DNA of 50,586 bases from Alphaproteobacteria bacterium (lineage in GTDB: Bacteria > Pseudomonadota > Alphaproteobacteria > VGDZ01): positions 1 through 50,586 of the forward strand of contig VGDZ01000015.1 of assembly GCA_016869515.1 (NCBI GenBank), read 5' to 3'. Below, in pieces: positions 19,485 to 30,443 of the stretch (the first letter of the stretch is position 1; the number at the start of each line of letters is the position of its first letter). Under the pieces are notes generated by a model, which saw nothing but the letters and a program-made list of their open reading frames with translations, searched no databases and was not told where the DNA came from. The translations under genes and the position numbers were made by a program.

Positions 19485-20231
19485 ATGAGCGAGCGCATCA
19501 TCACCGCCGCGGTGCTGATCATCGGCAACGAAATCCTCTCCGGTCGCACCCAGGACGTGAACCTCAACTATCTGGCCAAGCGGCTGGGCGAGTTGGGGGT
19601 GCGCCTGATGGAAGCCCGCATCGTGCCCGATGTCGATCATCGCATCGTCAAGGCGGTCAACGAGTTGCGCGCGGCCTACGACTACGTCTTCACCACCGGC
19701 GGCATCGGCCCGACGCACGACGACATCACCAGCGAGAGCCTGGCCAAGGCCTTCGGCGTGCCGCATATCCTGCATCCCGAGGCACATGCGCTGATGGCGG
19801 CGCATTACGCGCCGGGCCAGCTCAACGCCGCGCGGCTGCGCATGGCGATGACGCCCGAGGGCGCCGAGCTGGTGACCAATCCGATCTCGAAGGCGCCGGG
19901 CTATCGCATCGGCAACGTCCACGTCCTGGCCGGCGTACCCAAGATCATGCAGGCGATGTTCGAAGGCATGGCGCACCAGATCAAGGGCGGCAAGCCGGTC
20001 AAGAGCCGCAGCATTTCTTCGGGCGTGTTCGAAGGCGCGCTGGCGGCCGATCTCAAGGCGCTGCAGGAGAAGTACGCCGAGCTCGATCTCGGCTCCTATC
20101 CCAGCTACTCGATGGGCCAGGTGCGGGTGGCGATCGTCATGCGCGGCACCGACGAAGCGCGGCTGGCCGCCTGCGCCGAGGAGTGGAAGGCGACCATCGT
20201 CCGATTAGGCGGCACGCCGGTCGAGGACTGA
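19485..20231 (+). CDS. CinA/MoaB-type molybdopterin-binding domain protein
   Basis: The 248-residue protein has the molybdopterin-binding (MoCF) domain of CinA proteins: LIIGNEILSGRTQDVN near the N-terminus, FTTGGIGPTHDDITSE near residue 77 and NVHVLAGVPKIMQAMF near residue 145. It lacks the C-terminal nicotinamide-nucleotide deamidase domain of full-length CinA, so it is a single-domain member, common in alphaproteobacteria and often annotated as competence/damage-inducible protein A. The function of the single-domain form is unsettled. The start at 19485 follows a short divergent region shared with map; the tRNA-Leu gene lies 26 bases downstream of its stop. Confidence 0.88.
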   Translation: MSERIITAAVLIIGNEILSGRTQDVNLNYLAKRLGELGVRLMEARIVPDVDHRIVKAVNELRAAYDYVFTTGGIGPTHDDITSESLAKAFGVPHILHPEAHALMAAHYAPGQLNAARLRMAMTPEGAELVTNPISKAPGYRIGNVHVLAGVPKIMQAMFEGMAHQIKGGKPVKSRSISSGVFEGALAADLKALQEKYAELDLGSYPSYSMGQVRVAIVMRGTDEARLAACAEEWKATIVRLGGTPVED

Positions 20232-20257
20232 CCGGCGCAATCCTGCCCCGCGCGCAT

Positions 20258-20346
20258 GCCCGCTTGGCGAAACTGGTAGACGCATGGGACTTAAAATCCC
20301 TGGGCCGGAAACGGCCATGCCGGTTCGAGTCCGGCAGCGGGCACCA
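20258..20346 (+). tRNA. tRNA-Leu (anticodon UAA)
   Basis: The 89-base gene folds as a class II tRNA. The acceptor stem GCCCGCT (20258-20264) pairs with AGCGGGC (20336-20342), followed by discriminator A and an encoded CCA (20344-20346). The D-loop has GGCGAAACTGGTAGACGC, the anticodon loop is CTTAAAA with anticodon TAA, there is a long variable arm (TGGGCCGGAAACGGCCA), and the T arm has GGTTCGAGTCC. Long variable arm plus TAA gives leucine. Confidence 0.96.
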
Positions 20347-20599
20347 CGCGCAGCGCGCGCCGCAATCGTCGCGATCGACAAAATCCCCGTCCGAGTCGCG
20401 GCGTGGCGTTTTCTCAACGCAATCGAAAAAAAACCGGCTAGGCCGGAAAAACTATTGCGACTCGCGCGCAACCTTGTATCTAGTGCCGACTCAAGACGTC
20501 CAACGCACGTGCCTATGGCCCGATGTGGTTATGCAACGACGGTAAACGTCCTTTTTGGTCAAGCCGGCTAGAACGCCGGGTCCGAGGAGGAGGTAACTG
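20347..20599 (+). promoter_or_regulatory. Structured 5' leader of the ornithine decarboxylase gene (speF-type candidate)
   Basis: The 253 bases contain two hairpins built from the same arms: CCGGC-TAG-GCCGG at 20434-20446 and CCGGC-TAGAAC-GCCGG at 20564-20579. Because the arms are identical, the 5' arm of one can pair with the 3' arm of the other, giving mutually exclusive folds. The second hairpin ends five bases before the strong ribosome site AGGAGGAGGT (20585-20594), as expected for translational control. A conserved speF RNA leader is known upstream of alphaproteobacterial ornithine decarboxylase genes; that this is a member is inferred. An 18-codon ORF lies inside it. I did not identify the promoter. 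Confidence 0.55.
20515..20571 (+). CDS. Possible 18-residue upstream peptide in the decarboxylase leader
   Basis: ATG at 20515 opens an 18-codon frame that reads MARCGYATTVNVLFGQAG and stops at TAG 20569-20571. The stop lies in the loop of the second leader hairpin, so a ribosome finishing this frame would cover the hairpin's 5' arm. No strong ribosome site is visible before it and the peptide does not resemble E. coli SpeFL. It may be chance; the placement of the stop is the only argument for function. Confidence 0.3.
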   Translation: MARCGYATTVNVLFGQAG

Positions 20600-21988
20600 A
20601 TGATTGCAGCCGGCCAAGGCCGAGCCCAGCGAGCGCGCAAACCCCGACTGGCAAGCGTCAATCCCGATCCGACATCCCGCGCAGAAGCGCCGAGCGAGAT
20701 CCAAGCCGCCAAGACCGCGGCCGAAAATCCGAAGCCGAGCCCGAACGCGTCCGCGCAGCCTGCGCCGGCCGTGCCGGCGGTCAAGTCCAAGAGGCGCTCC
20801 TATCTGTCGCTGGTCAAGCCGGTCCGGCCGCGCCGCGATCTGGTGCCGCAGGGCGAAGTCAGCCCGCGGCAGATCGCCTGGCTGGCGCAGTACCGTCATT
20901 CCGAGCCGGTGCTGGTGGTCGATCTCGAACTGGTGGAACAAGCCTATGTGCGCATGGCGCGCGCGCTGCCGGCGATCCGCATCTACTACGCCGTCAAAGC
21001 CAATCCGGCACCCGAGATCATCCGTCTCTTGTCGCGCCTCGGCGCTTATTTCGATACCGCCAGCCCGATCGAGATCGGTCAGGTGATGGCCCAGGGCGTC
21101 TCGCCCGAGCGCATCTCCTACGGCAATACCATCAAGAAGCAGGCCGACATCCAGCACGCCTTCACCTTGGGCGTGCGCGATTTCGCCTTCGATTCCGAGG
21201 CCGAGCTGCGCAAGCTGGCGGCGGCCGCGCCGGGCGCGCGGGCGCATGTCCGGGTACTGATGGACTCGGCCGGCGCCGAGTGGCCGTTGTCGCGCAAATT
21301 CGGCTGCTCCTACGCCATGGCCGAAGATCTGATGCTCAAGGCCAAGGCGGCAGGGCTCGATCCGGCCGGGATCTGTTTCCATGTCGGTTCGCAGCAGACC
21401 GACCTGACGCGCTGGCCGGCGGCGATCGCCGACATGGCCGGGCTGATCCGCCGGCTGGCCGAGCGCGGCATCGCCGTGCGCGTGCTCAATCTCGGCGGCG
21501 GCTTCCCCTCGCGCTATCGCAAGGACGTGCCTTCGATCGACGCCTATGCCCAGGCCATCCACGACGCGGTCAAGCGCGAATTCGGCGACAAGGCGCCCCA
21601 GATCGTGGTCGAACCCGGCCGCGCCATCGTCGGCGATGCCGGCGTGGTCCAAAGCGAAGTCGTGCTGGTCTCGCGCAAGGATGCGACCGACGACAAGCGC
21701 TGGGTCTATCTCGACATCGGCAAGTTCTCGGGCCTGGCCGAGACCATGGACGAGGCCATCAAGTACCGTTTGCGCACCGACAAGGACGGCGGGCCGCTGG
21801 GCGCGGTGTGCTTGGCGGGTCCAAGCTGCGATTCGGCCGATATCCTTTATGAGAAGGCCGATGTGCAGATGCCGCTCGATTTGGCCGAGGGCGACAAGGT
21901 GCTGATCCTTTCGACCGGTGCTTACACCACCACCTATTCCTCGGTCGGCTTCAACGGCTTCCCGCCGCTCAAGACGGTGTGCATTTAG
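20600..21988 (+). CDS. Ornithine (or lysine/ornithine) decarboxylase, fold III, with N-terminal extension
   Basis: This PLP enzyme of the alanine-racemase-fold decarboxylases makes putrescine from ornithine; some relatives also accept lysine. The core begins near residue 91. The PLP lysine is K133 in YYAVKANP, phosphate and substrate contacts appear in CFHVGSQQTD, LNLGGGFPSRY and VVEPGRAIVG, and the active-site cysteine lies in GPSCDSAD near residue 410. The 462-residue length is about 80 more than usual; residues 1-80 are rich in Ala, Pro, Lys and Arg and look disordered. The start is supported by AGGAGGAGGT five bases before ATG 20600, with no other start before residue 116. A structured leader precedes it. 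Confidence 0.9.
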   Translation: MIAAGQGRAQRARKPRLASVNPDPTSRAEAPSEIQAAKTAAENPKPSPNASAQPAPAVPAVKSKRRSYLSLVKPVRPRRDLVPQGEVSPRQIAWLAQYRHSEPVLVVDLELVEQAYVRMARALPAIRIYYAVKANPAPEIIRLLSRLGAYFDTASPIEIGQVMAQGVSPERISYGNTIKKQADIQHAFTLGVRDFAFDSEAELRKLAAAAPGARAHVRVLMDSAGAEWPLSRKFGCSYAMAEDLMLKAKAAGLDPAGICFHVGSQQTDLTRWPAAIADMAGLIRRLAERGIAVRVLNLGGGFPSRYRKDVPSIDAYAQAIHDAVKREFGDKAPQIVVEPGRAIVGDAGVVQSEVVLVSRKDATDDKRWVYLDIGKFSGLAETMDEAIKYRLRTDKDGGPLGAVCLAGPSCDSADILYEKADVQMPLDLAEGDKVLILSTGAYTTTYSSVGFNGFPPLKTVCI

Positions 21989-22316
21989 CGGATTCGGCGG
22001 TTTCGGTCTGGACTGGTTGACGCAGTTCCGGTTGCGGCAGCATGGTTTAATCGTTCGACATGGTTGCCAATGCGGGTCCTGCGACACGTTAATTTGAACA
22101 ACTCAACGCAGCTTTGAGACATAAAACTTCCCGTAATTCGAGTTTCTTTGTTGCGATTTTCGCTATCCGGAAATTTGAGGTAAATTTTTTCGACTCATGA
22201 AGAACTACATCGGTGACGCAGTGCCGCGATGTGCTATAATTCGAATTAATACTTAGCTGCTTACACGTAACGGCCGTCACTGTGAGCAAACGGCAGGTCA
22301 TTTTGGGGGGACCAAA
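21989..22316 (+). promoter_or_regulatory. Intergenic region with extended -10 promoter candidate for the hybrid kinase
   Basis: This 328-base stretch is AT-richer than the coding DNA around it and holds no convincing gene. A TATAAT at 22235-22240 with an upstream TG (TGCTATAAT) is a good extended -10 element for the kinase gene; the -35 region (GGTGAC at a 17-base spacing) is weak. Transcription would leave a leader of roughly 70 bases. The GTG start of the kinase at 22317 is preceded by GGGGGG at 22305-22310 as ribosome site. No terminator for the decarboxylase gene is evident. Confidence 0.5.
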
Positions 22317-24798
<2,482 letters not shown>

Positions 24799-24818
<20 letters not shown>

Positions 24819-25788
24819 GCCCGGCCATCGCCTCTGCCGCCTGGTCGATCAACCGATCGAAGATCGCTTCGACCGGTTCGATGCGGTCGGCGAAGGCTAC
24901 CGCCGGGCCGATCGACAGGATACCGCGTTCGAAATCGCCGCTGTCGTAGGCCGCCTTGGCCTCGGTGCCCTTGATCAGCGGCATCAGCGCGGCGTAGTCG
25001 CGCACGCCCTGGGTCTCGAGTTCGGCCACTTTGCGCGCGGTGGCGTTGTCGAGCACGCGATAGGTGTTCTTCACCGCCTGCAGGACGACGCGGCTGGCGT
25101 TTTCGTCGCGGGTCAGAAGATGCTGCTTGTAGGCCGGATGCGCCGGGATCTCGCTTGCCACCACCAGGCGCGAGCCCATCAGCACCCCGTCGCAGCCCGA
25201 AGCCAGCGCCGCCACGATCTGGCGACCGCTGCCGATGCCGCCGGCGGTGAGCACCGGAACCCTCAGCCGACCGGCGCCGATCGCCGCCAGCACCGAGGCC
25301 GGCACGGTGTTGAGCCCGGGATGGCCGCCGCACTCCATGCCGACGATGGTGATGGCATCGACGCCGGCGCGCTCGGCCGCCAGCGCGTGCCGCAACTGGG
25401 TCACCTTGTGGATGACGATCGCACCTGCCGCCTTCAGCTTAGGCAGGATGGCTTCGGGCAGGAAGCCGGCGGTCTCGAAATGCCGCACGCCTTCCTCCAG
25501 CGCGATGTCGGCGAAGCGCGCCAGCGCCGCGTTCTCCTCCGGCCGGGCCGAGATGTAGAGATTGACCCCGAACGGCTTGCCGCCGGTGATGGCGCGGCAT
25601 TTGCGGAGCTGCTCGCGATAGGCCTCGTCCGAGCCGAAGGAACGCGGCGTGATGAAGCCGAAGCCGCCGGCGTTGACCAGGGCGCCGACGAAATTGGCGT
25701 CGGCCAGCCACATCAGCCCGCCGCCCAGGATGGGATGGCGGATGCCCAGCAGTTCGGTGATGCGGGTCTTGAACAGGGCAGGACGCAT
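24799..25788 (-). CDS. Nitronate monooxygenase / 2-nitropropane dioxygenase-like flavoprotein
   Basis: The 329-residue FMN TIM-barrel enzyme oxidises alkyl nitronates in characterised relatives. It begins with TRITELLGIRHPILGGGLMW, has the FMN phosphate-binding pattern in VPVLTAGGIGSGRQIVAALA with DGVLMGSRLV, and the conserved MECGGHPG in the substrate loop. Length is normal. Many members of this family have unknown substrates, so the exact reaction is inferred. It is divergent from the acyl-CoA ligase gene with an 84-base gap, and its last 20 bases overlap the end of the hybrid kinase gene. Confidence 0.88.
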
Positions 25789-25872
25789 GCGGACCTCGGA
25801 TTTCGCTCGACCGGGGGCGCATCTTGCCGCTTAATGGCCGAAACGCAATCTCGCCATGGGGATCGGGGGATC

Positions 25873-27726
25873 ATGAATTCTGCCATGCGCGCGCCGTTTC
25901 GGCCGATCGACTTCGCCAAGCCCGAGGTGGCGGTCGAGCGCCGGCCCGACGGCACCATCGTCTTGCGCCATCCGCGGCCGCTGGATGCCGGCGTGCGGCA
26001 TATCCTGGACTATCTGCGCGATTGGGCGGAGCGCGAGCCGGCGCGGCCCTTCCTGCATCAGCGCGATCTCAAGGATCGCTGGCGGACCCTCGGCTACGGC
26101 GAGGCCTGGCGCGGCGCGCGCGCCGTGGCGCAGGCGCTGATCGATCGCGGGCTGGCGGCATCGGGCCGGGCGGTTTCGATCCTGTCCTCGAACTCGCTCG
26201 AGCATGCGCTGATGACCTTCGGCGCCATGGCAGCGGGCGTGCCGCTGGCGCCGGTCTCGCCGGCCTATTCGGTGATGAGCCGCGATCACGCCAAGCTCAA
26301 ATACGTCATCGGCCTGATCGACCCGGCGCTGGTGTTCGTGCAGGATGCGCGGCTTTACCGCAAGGCGCTGGCGGCGATCGACATGGGCGGGCGCGAATTG
26401 GTGGCGGCCGAGGACCTGACGCCGGGCGCGACCGACTTCGCCAGCCTGCTGGCGACCGCGCCCGGGCCGGCGGTCGACCAAGCCTACGCCAAGGTCGGGC
26501 CGGACAGCGTCGCCAAGTATCTCTTCACCTCGGGCTCGACCGGCATGCCCAAGGCGGTGATCAACACCATGCGCATGCTGACCGCCAATCAGCAGATGGC
26601 GGCGCAGCTGGCGCCGCCCAAGCCCGAGGACCGCGCGCTGGTGCTGGACTGGCTGCCCTGGCATCACACTTTCGGCGGCAACTTCAATATTCACGCCATC
26701 ATGCGCCTGGGCGGCGAGATGTATATCGACGCCGGTCGGCCGATCCCGGGCCTGTTCGACGTCACCGTCAAGAACCTGCGCGAACTCTCGCCGACGGGTT
26801 TTTCCAACGTGCCGGTAGGCTACGCCATGCTGGCGCCGGTGCTGGAGGGCGACGCCGAATTGCGCGCGCGCTTCTTCCGCGATCTCAAGCTGCTGAGCTA
26901 TGGCGGCGCCAGCCTGCCGCGCGAACTGTGGCAGCGCTACCAGGACATGGCGGTGGCGACCATCGGCCAGCGCATCATGTTCGTCACCGGTTGGGGTTCG
27001 ACCGAGACCGCGCCCACCGCCACCACGCTGCATTGGGCGATCGAGGGCACCGGCAATATCGGCCTGCCTTACCCGGGGGTCGAGATCAAGATGGTGCCGG
27101 TCGGCGACAAGCACGAGCTGCGGGTGCGCGGACCGATCGTCACGCCCGGCTACTACAAGCAACCCGATCTGACCCAAAAGGCGTTCGACGAGGAGGGGTT
27201 CTATCGTATCGGCGATGCCGGCCGGCTGATCGACCCGGCCGATCCGATCAAGGGGTTGGCCTTTGCCGGCCGCGTGGCCGAGGACTTCAAGCTGCAAAGC
27301 GGGACGTGGGTGTCGACCGGGGGCACGCGTCTCGCAACGCTCGAAGCTGCCGCGCCGGCATTGCAGGACGCGGTGGTGACCGGACATGACCGGCCTTACG
27401 TCGGGCTGATGGCTTGGCCGAATGTCGCCGCCTGCCAGAAGCTGCTGACCGATCCGGCCAACGGCGCCAGCATGGCCAAGCTGGCGCGCGATCCCGGCGT
27501 GATCGCGCACGTCAAGCGCGGCCTGGCAGCTCTCAACGCCAGGGCTGGAGGGTCGTCCAACGTGATCCGGCGCTTCCTCTTGCTCGATACGCCGGCCTCG
27601 CTCGATGCCGGCGAGTTGACCGACAAAGGCTACATCAACCAAGCGGCGGCTTTGGCGGCGCGCAAGGAACGGGTCGAGGCGCTCTATGCCGATCCGCCGG
27701 GCGAGGGCGTGATCGCGGTCGATTGA
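25873..27726 (+). CDS. Feruloyl-CoA synthase-like acyl/aryl-CoA ligase
   Basis: The 617-residue ANL-superfamily enzyme activates a carboxylic acid to its CoA thioester through an acyl-AMP. The phosphate-binding loop is [12 protein letters not shown] at about residues 217-228, with later core motifs [13 protein letters not shown] and, after [20 protein letters not shown], the hinge region. Length and the pattern of the opening ([15 protein letters not shown]) fit feruloyl-CoA synthases that feed lignin-derived aromatics into catabolism. No enoyl-CoA hydratase or vanillin dehydrogenase gene is adjacent, so the substrate is uncertain. The start is the ATG at 25873; the open frame upstream is antisense to the monooxygenase gene. 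Confidence 0.85.
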   Translation: MNSAMRAPFRPIDFAKPEVAVERRPDGTIVLRHPRPLDAGVRHILDYLRDWAEREPARPFLHQRDLKDRWRTLGYGEAWRGARAVAQALIDRGLAASGRAVSILSSNSLEHALMTFGAMAAGVPLAPVSPAYSVMSRDHAKLKYVIGLIDPALVFVQDARLYRKALAAIDMGGRELVAAEDLTPGATDFASLLATAPGPAVDQAYAKVGPDSVAKYLFTSGSTGMPKAVINTMRMLTANQQMAAQLAPPKPEDRALVLDWLPWHHTFGGNFNIHAIMRLGGEMYIDAGRPIPGLFDVTVKNLRELSPTGFSNVPVGYAMLAPVLEGDAELRARFFRDLKLLSYGGASLPRELWQRYQDMAVATIGQRIMFVTGWGSTETAPTATTLHWAIEGTGNIGLPYPGVEIKMVPVGDKHELRVRGPIVTPGYYKQPDLTQKAFDEEGFYRIGDAGRLIDPADPIKGLAFAGRVAEDFKLQSGTWVSTGGTRLATLEAAAPALQDAVVTGHDRPYVGLMAWPNVAACQKLLTDPANGASMAKLARDPGVIAHVKRGLAALNARAGGSSNVIRRFLLLDTPASLDAGELTDKGYINQAAALAARKERVEALYADPPGEGVIAVD

Positions 27727-27729
27727 TCG

Positions 27730-27848
27730 GGGCATGATCGTTTGGTCATGAACCTGACGTCTCATGGCGAGACGCGAATCTTGCCCTAGGAATGCGATTC
27801 CCGGCTCGAGAGGAATCGCGTCGAGGCCATTCGGGCCGATCGCGGTCA
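27730..27848. repeat. Diverged copy of a structured dispersed repeat
   Basis: It begins GGGCATGATCG and ends GATCGCGGTC, as do the copies at 29058, 44314 and 45163. A perfect stem GCGATTCC/GGAATCGC lies inside, where the other copies have a stem of different sequence. The end reaches into the stop codon of the pentapeptide gene at 27846. Confidence 0.65.
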
Positions 27849-28955
27849 GGGCGGCGTGCCGATGCAGTCGACGAATTTGAGATTGTCCTTGGTCAGATCC
27901 TTGTAGGTGCAGGCCAGCGAGCGCATCTCGCCGTTGCTGCCCTTGCCCAGCGGCAGCGGCGCGAAATCGGATTCGCGGAACTCGCAGGCAGACAGCGCCA
28001 CGCTCTCCAAGGTCGCGCCCGACAGCTTGACCTTCTCGAAGCGGCACTCGGCGAATTTGCAGCCCTTGAGCTGCGCTGCCAGCAGGAAGGAATCGCGGAA
28101 GGCGCAGGCGGTGAAGGCGCAGTCGCTGAGCTTGGCGTAGGACAGGTTGATGCGTTCGAAACGCGCACCTTCGAACGATTGGCCCGACAGGCTGGCCTGG
28201 GCGCCGGCCTTGCCGCCCGAGAGCACCCATTGGTGGTGGTCCTTGAGCACGCTCTGCAGCTCGGGTTTGACCCCGGCCAGCTCGAGCGGCATGACCACGT
28301 CGCGCATGTCGGCATTGGCCAGGTTGGCGCCGTCAAGCTTGGCGCCCGACAGATCGCAGCGCCGCAGATCGGCGCCGCTCAGATCGGCGTTGCTGAAATC
28401 GGTGCCGACCACGCGCGCGCCGCTCAATTTCGTGCCTTTCAGGCTGGCGCCGTTGAGGATGGCGATGGTCAGATCGGCGCTCTGCAGATCGGCATTGGTC
28501 AGGTTGGCGCCCTTGAGATTGCTTTTGGTCAGGTCGGCGCCTTGCAGGTTGGCGCCGACCAGGCTGGCCGCTTGCATGCGCGCCCCGGCCAGGTCGGTCG
28601 CCTTGGCGTGAGTCTGCAGCGTGCCCGGCCGCATGTCGGCTTCGTCGAGGATGGCGCGGGTCAGGTCGGCGGCGCGCAGATTGATGCCGCGCATGTCGGC
28701 GCGGCGGAAATTGGCCTCGCGCAGGATGGCCCGGGCCAGGCTGGCGCCGAACATGTCGGCCGAACCGAAATTGGCGCGGGTCAAGGTGGCGTCGTCCAGC
28801 ACCGTGCCCGACATGGTGATCTCGGACAGGTTGACGCCCGGCGCCATCAGCCCGGTCAGCACTTTCATGCGCAGATCGCCGCGCACGCCGCCTTGCTGGC
28901 GCGCCAGATAGCGCCGATGCTTGTCCAGCAATTCCTTGAGTTCGATGGCTTTCAT
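27846..28955 (-). CDS. Pentapeptide-repeat protein, first of a tandem pair
   Basis: The 369-residue protein is built of A(D/N)LxX pentapeptides (SLVGANLQGADLTKSNLKGA, NADLSGADLRRCDLSGAKLD) that fold as a right-handed quadrilateral beta-helix. A separate motif occurs twice: LDKHRRYLARQQGGVRGDL near residue 10 and LKDHHQWVLSGGKAGAQASL near residue 240, each before a run of pentapeptides, which points to an internal duplication. The C-terminal third is more irregular and Cys/Phe-rich, ending with FAPLPLGKGSNGE. No signal peptide is present, so it should be cytoplasmic. Its function is unknown. A paralogue follows at 29207 on the same strand with similar ends, the product of tandem duplication. 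Confidence 0.88.
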   Translation of the reverse strand: MKAIELKELLDKHRRYLARQQGGVRGDLRMKVLTGLMAPGVNLSEITMSGTVLDDATLTRANFGSADMFGASLARAILREANFRRADMRGINLRAADLTRAILDEADMRPGTLQTHAKATDLAGARMQAASLVGANLQGADLTKSNLKGANLTNADLQSADLTIAILNGASLKGTKLSGARVVGTDFSNADLSGADLRRCDLSGAKLDGANLANADMRDVVMPLELAGVKPELQSVLKDHHQWVLSGGKAGAQASLSGQSFEGARFERINLSYAKLSDCAFTACAFRDSFLLAAQLKGCKFAECRFEKVKLSGATLESVALSACEFRESDFAPLPLGKGSNGEMRSLACTYKDLTKDNLKFVDCIGTPP

Positions 28956-29057
28956 GCCGTCGTCTTGGGCTCTTTGCGGTTGCGTCCGGACCGTGACCGG
29001 AGATTTCCTTTTAGACGCTCGTACTCGGGCGCGCCAGCGCAGCGTTGTCGCGCCGAT

Positions 29058-29196
29058 CTAGGGCATGATCGATCTGCCTTGAACCATGTGGTTCAAGACA
29101 GATCGTGAATCATGCCCTCGCATCCCGCTCTGGACCGGGATTCACGGTTTGCATGGAATAGCGTCTGCGATTCCATGCAAACCGATCGCGGTCTAG
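29058..29196. repeat. Structured dispersed repeat between the two pentapeptide genes
   Basis: The 139-base element starts and ends with CTAG (CTAGGGCATGATCGATC ... GATCGCGGTCTAG), giving imperfect terminal inverted repeats. It contains two perfect hairpins: CTTGAACCA-TG-TGGTTCAAG, and TTTGCATGGAAT paired with ATTCCATGCAAA. It resembles copies at 44314 and 45163 in sequence, but with a different second stem. Confidence 0.8.
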
Positions 29197-29206
29197 TCGG
29201 CTTGGA

Positions 29207-30361
29207 CTAGGCGGGTGGCGCACCCTGGCAATCCTCGAATCGGCACTGATTCTGTCCGACCGCGACATAGGTGCAGGCGACGCTGCGCGGCTGGCCGTCG
29301 GTTCCTTTGCCCAGCGGCAGCGGCGAGAAGTCGCACGTCCGGAAGCGGCAATTGGTCAGGCCGACGCGATCGAACGAGGCGCCCGAGAACTTGACCCGGT
29401 CGAGGCGGCAATCGGCGAATTCGCAACCGACGATCTGCACCGCGAGAAGGTAGGAATCCTTGATCAGGGTCTCCGAAAAGCGGCAATTCTCCAGCTTGGC
29501 GTAGGACAGGTTGATGCGCTCGAACCGGGCGCCGGAAAAATTCTGCCCTCTCAATGCGGCCTGTGCGCCGGCCTTGCCGCCCGACAGCACCCATTGATGA
29601 TGGCTCTTGAGCACGGCCTGGAGTTCGGGCGCGACCCCGGCCAATTCGAGCGGGTGGACGGCGTCGCGCATGTCGACGTTGACCAGCGTGGCCCCATCCA
29701 GCGTCGCGCCCGACAGATCGCAGCGCCGCAGGTCGGCGCCGGTCAGGTCGCAATTCGTGAAATCCGTCCCGGCGACCTTGGCGCCCGCCAGCCTGGCGCC
29801 TTTGAGGCTGGCGCCCGACAGGATGGCGATGGTCAGATCGGCACCCTGCAGGTCGGCATTGTTGAGATTGGTGCCGCGCATCTGCGCCTTGGTCAGATCG
29901 GCACCCTGCAGGTTGGCGCCGGCCAGGCTGGCCGAATTGAGCTTGGTGTCGGTGAGGTCGGTGGCGCGCGGGCTTTTCTGGTTCTGAAGCGCGCCCGGCC
30001 GCAAGTCGCAATCGTCCAGCACCGCCTTGGTCAAATCGGCGCCCTTGAGAACGGTCCCGCGCAGATCGGAACGGCGGAAATTGACTTCGCGCAGATTGGC
30101 ACCGGCTAGATTGGCGCCGAACAAATCGGCCATCGAAAAATTGGCCTTGGTGAAGGTGCCGTTCTCGAAATTCGCGCCCGAGGCGATGATTTCGGACAGA
30201 TTGATTCCCGGCGCCATCATCCCAGCCATGTTCTGAAAACGCAGATCGCCGCGCACGCCGCCGGATTGGCGCGCGAGATAGCGCCGATGCTTCTCCAGCG
30301 CCGTACGCAGATCGAAGGTGGGTGTCGCCTTAGCCATCGCTTTACGTGATTCTTCTGACAA
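29207..30361 (-). CDS. Pentapeptide-repeat protein, second of a tandem pair
   Basis: The 384-residue paralogue of the 27846 gene has the same plan: an N-terminal segment LEKHRRYLARQSGGVRGDL, a first pentapeptide run (ANFSMADLFGANLAGANL), a second HxxW-type segment LKSHHQWVLSGGKAGAQAAL near residue 255, and a Cys-rich C-terminal part with FSPLPLGKGTDGQ. It starts with a 15-residue extension over its neighbour. It is cytoplasmic by sequence and of unknown function. Pentapeptide proteins include DNA-gyrase protectors, but nothing here supports that role directly. The short-chain dehydrogenase gene is divergent from it with 82 bases between, and a structured repeat separates it from its paralogue. 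Confidence 0.88.
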   Translation of the reverse strand: MSEESRKAMAKATPTFDLRTALEKHRRYLARQSGGVRGDLRFQNMAGMMAPGINLSEIIASGANFENGTFTKANFSMADLFGANLAGANLREVNFRRSDLRGTVLKGADLTKAVLDDCDLRPGALQNQKSPRATDLTDTKLNSASLAGANLQGADLTKAQMRGTNLNNADLQGADLTIAILSGASLKGARLAGAKVAGTDFTNCDLTGADLRRCDLSGATLDGATLVNVDMRDAVHPLELAGVAPELQAVLKSHHQWVLSGGKAGAQAALRGQNFSGARFERINLSYAKLENCRFSETLIKDSYLLAVQIVGCEFADCRLDRVKFSGASFDRVGLTNCRFRTCDFSPLPLGKGTDGQPRSVACTYVAVGQNQCRFEDCQGAPPA

Positions 30362-30443
30362 TATACGGGGATTCTATGGTTATTCAGAACCCCCAAACGC
30401 GTCCAAGCTGTTAGATACTAGTTATGCAAGAAAGGATATCCGC

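Noticed and set aside
20434-20446. CCGGC-TAG-GCCGG stem as a terminator of the tRNA gene
   Set aside because: On the plus strand it is followed by A residues, not T. The T tract would serve only minus-strand RNA, and no minus-strand gene ends there.
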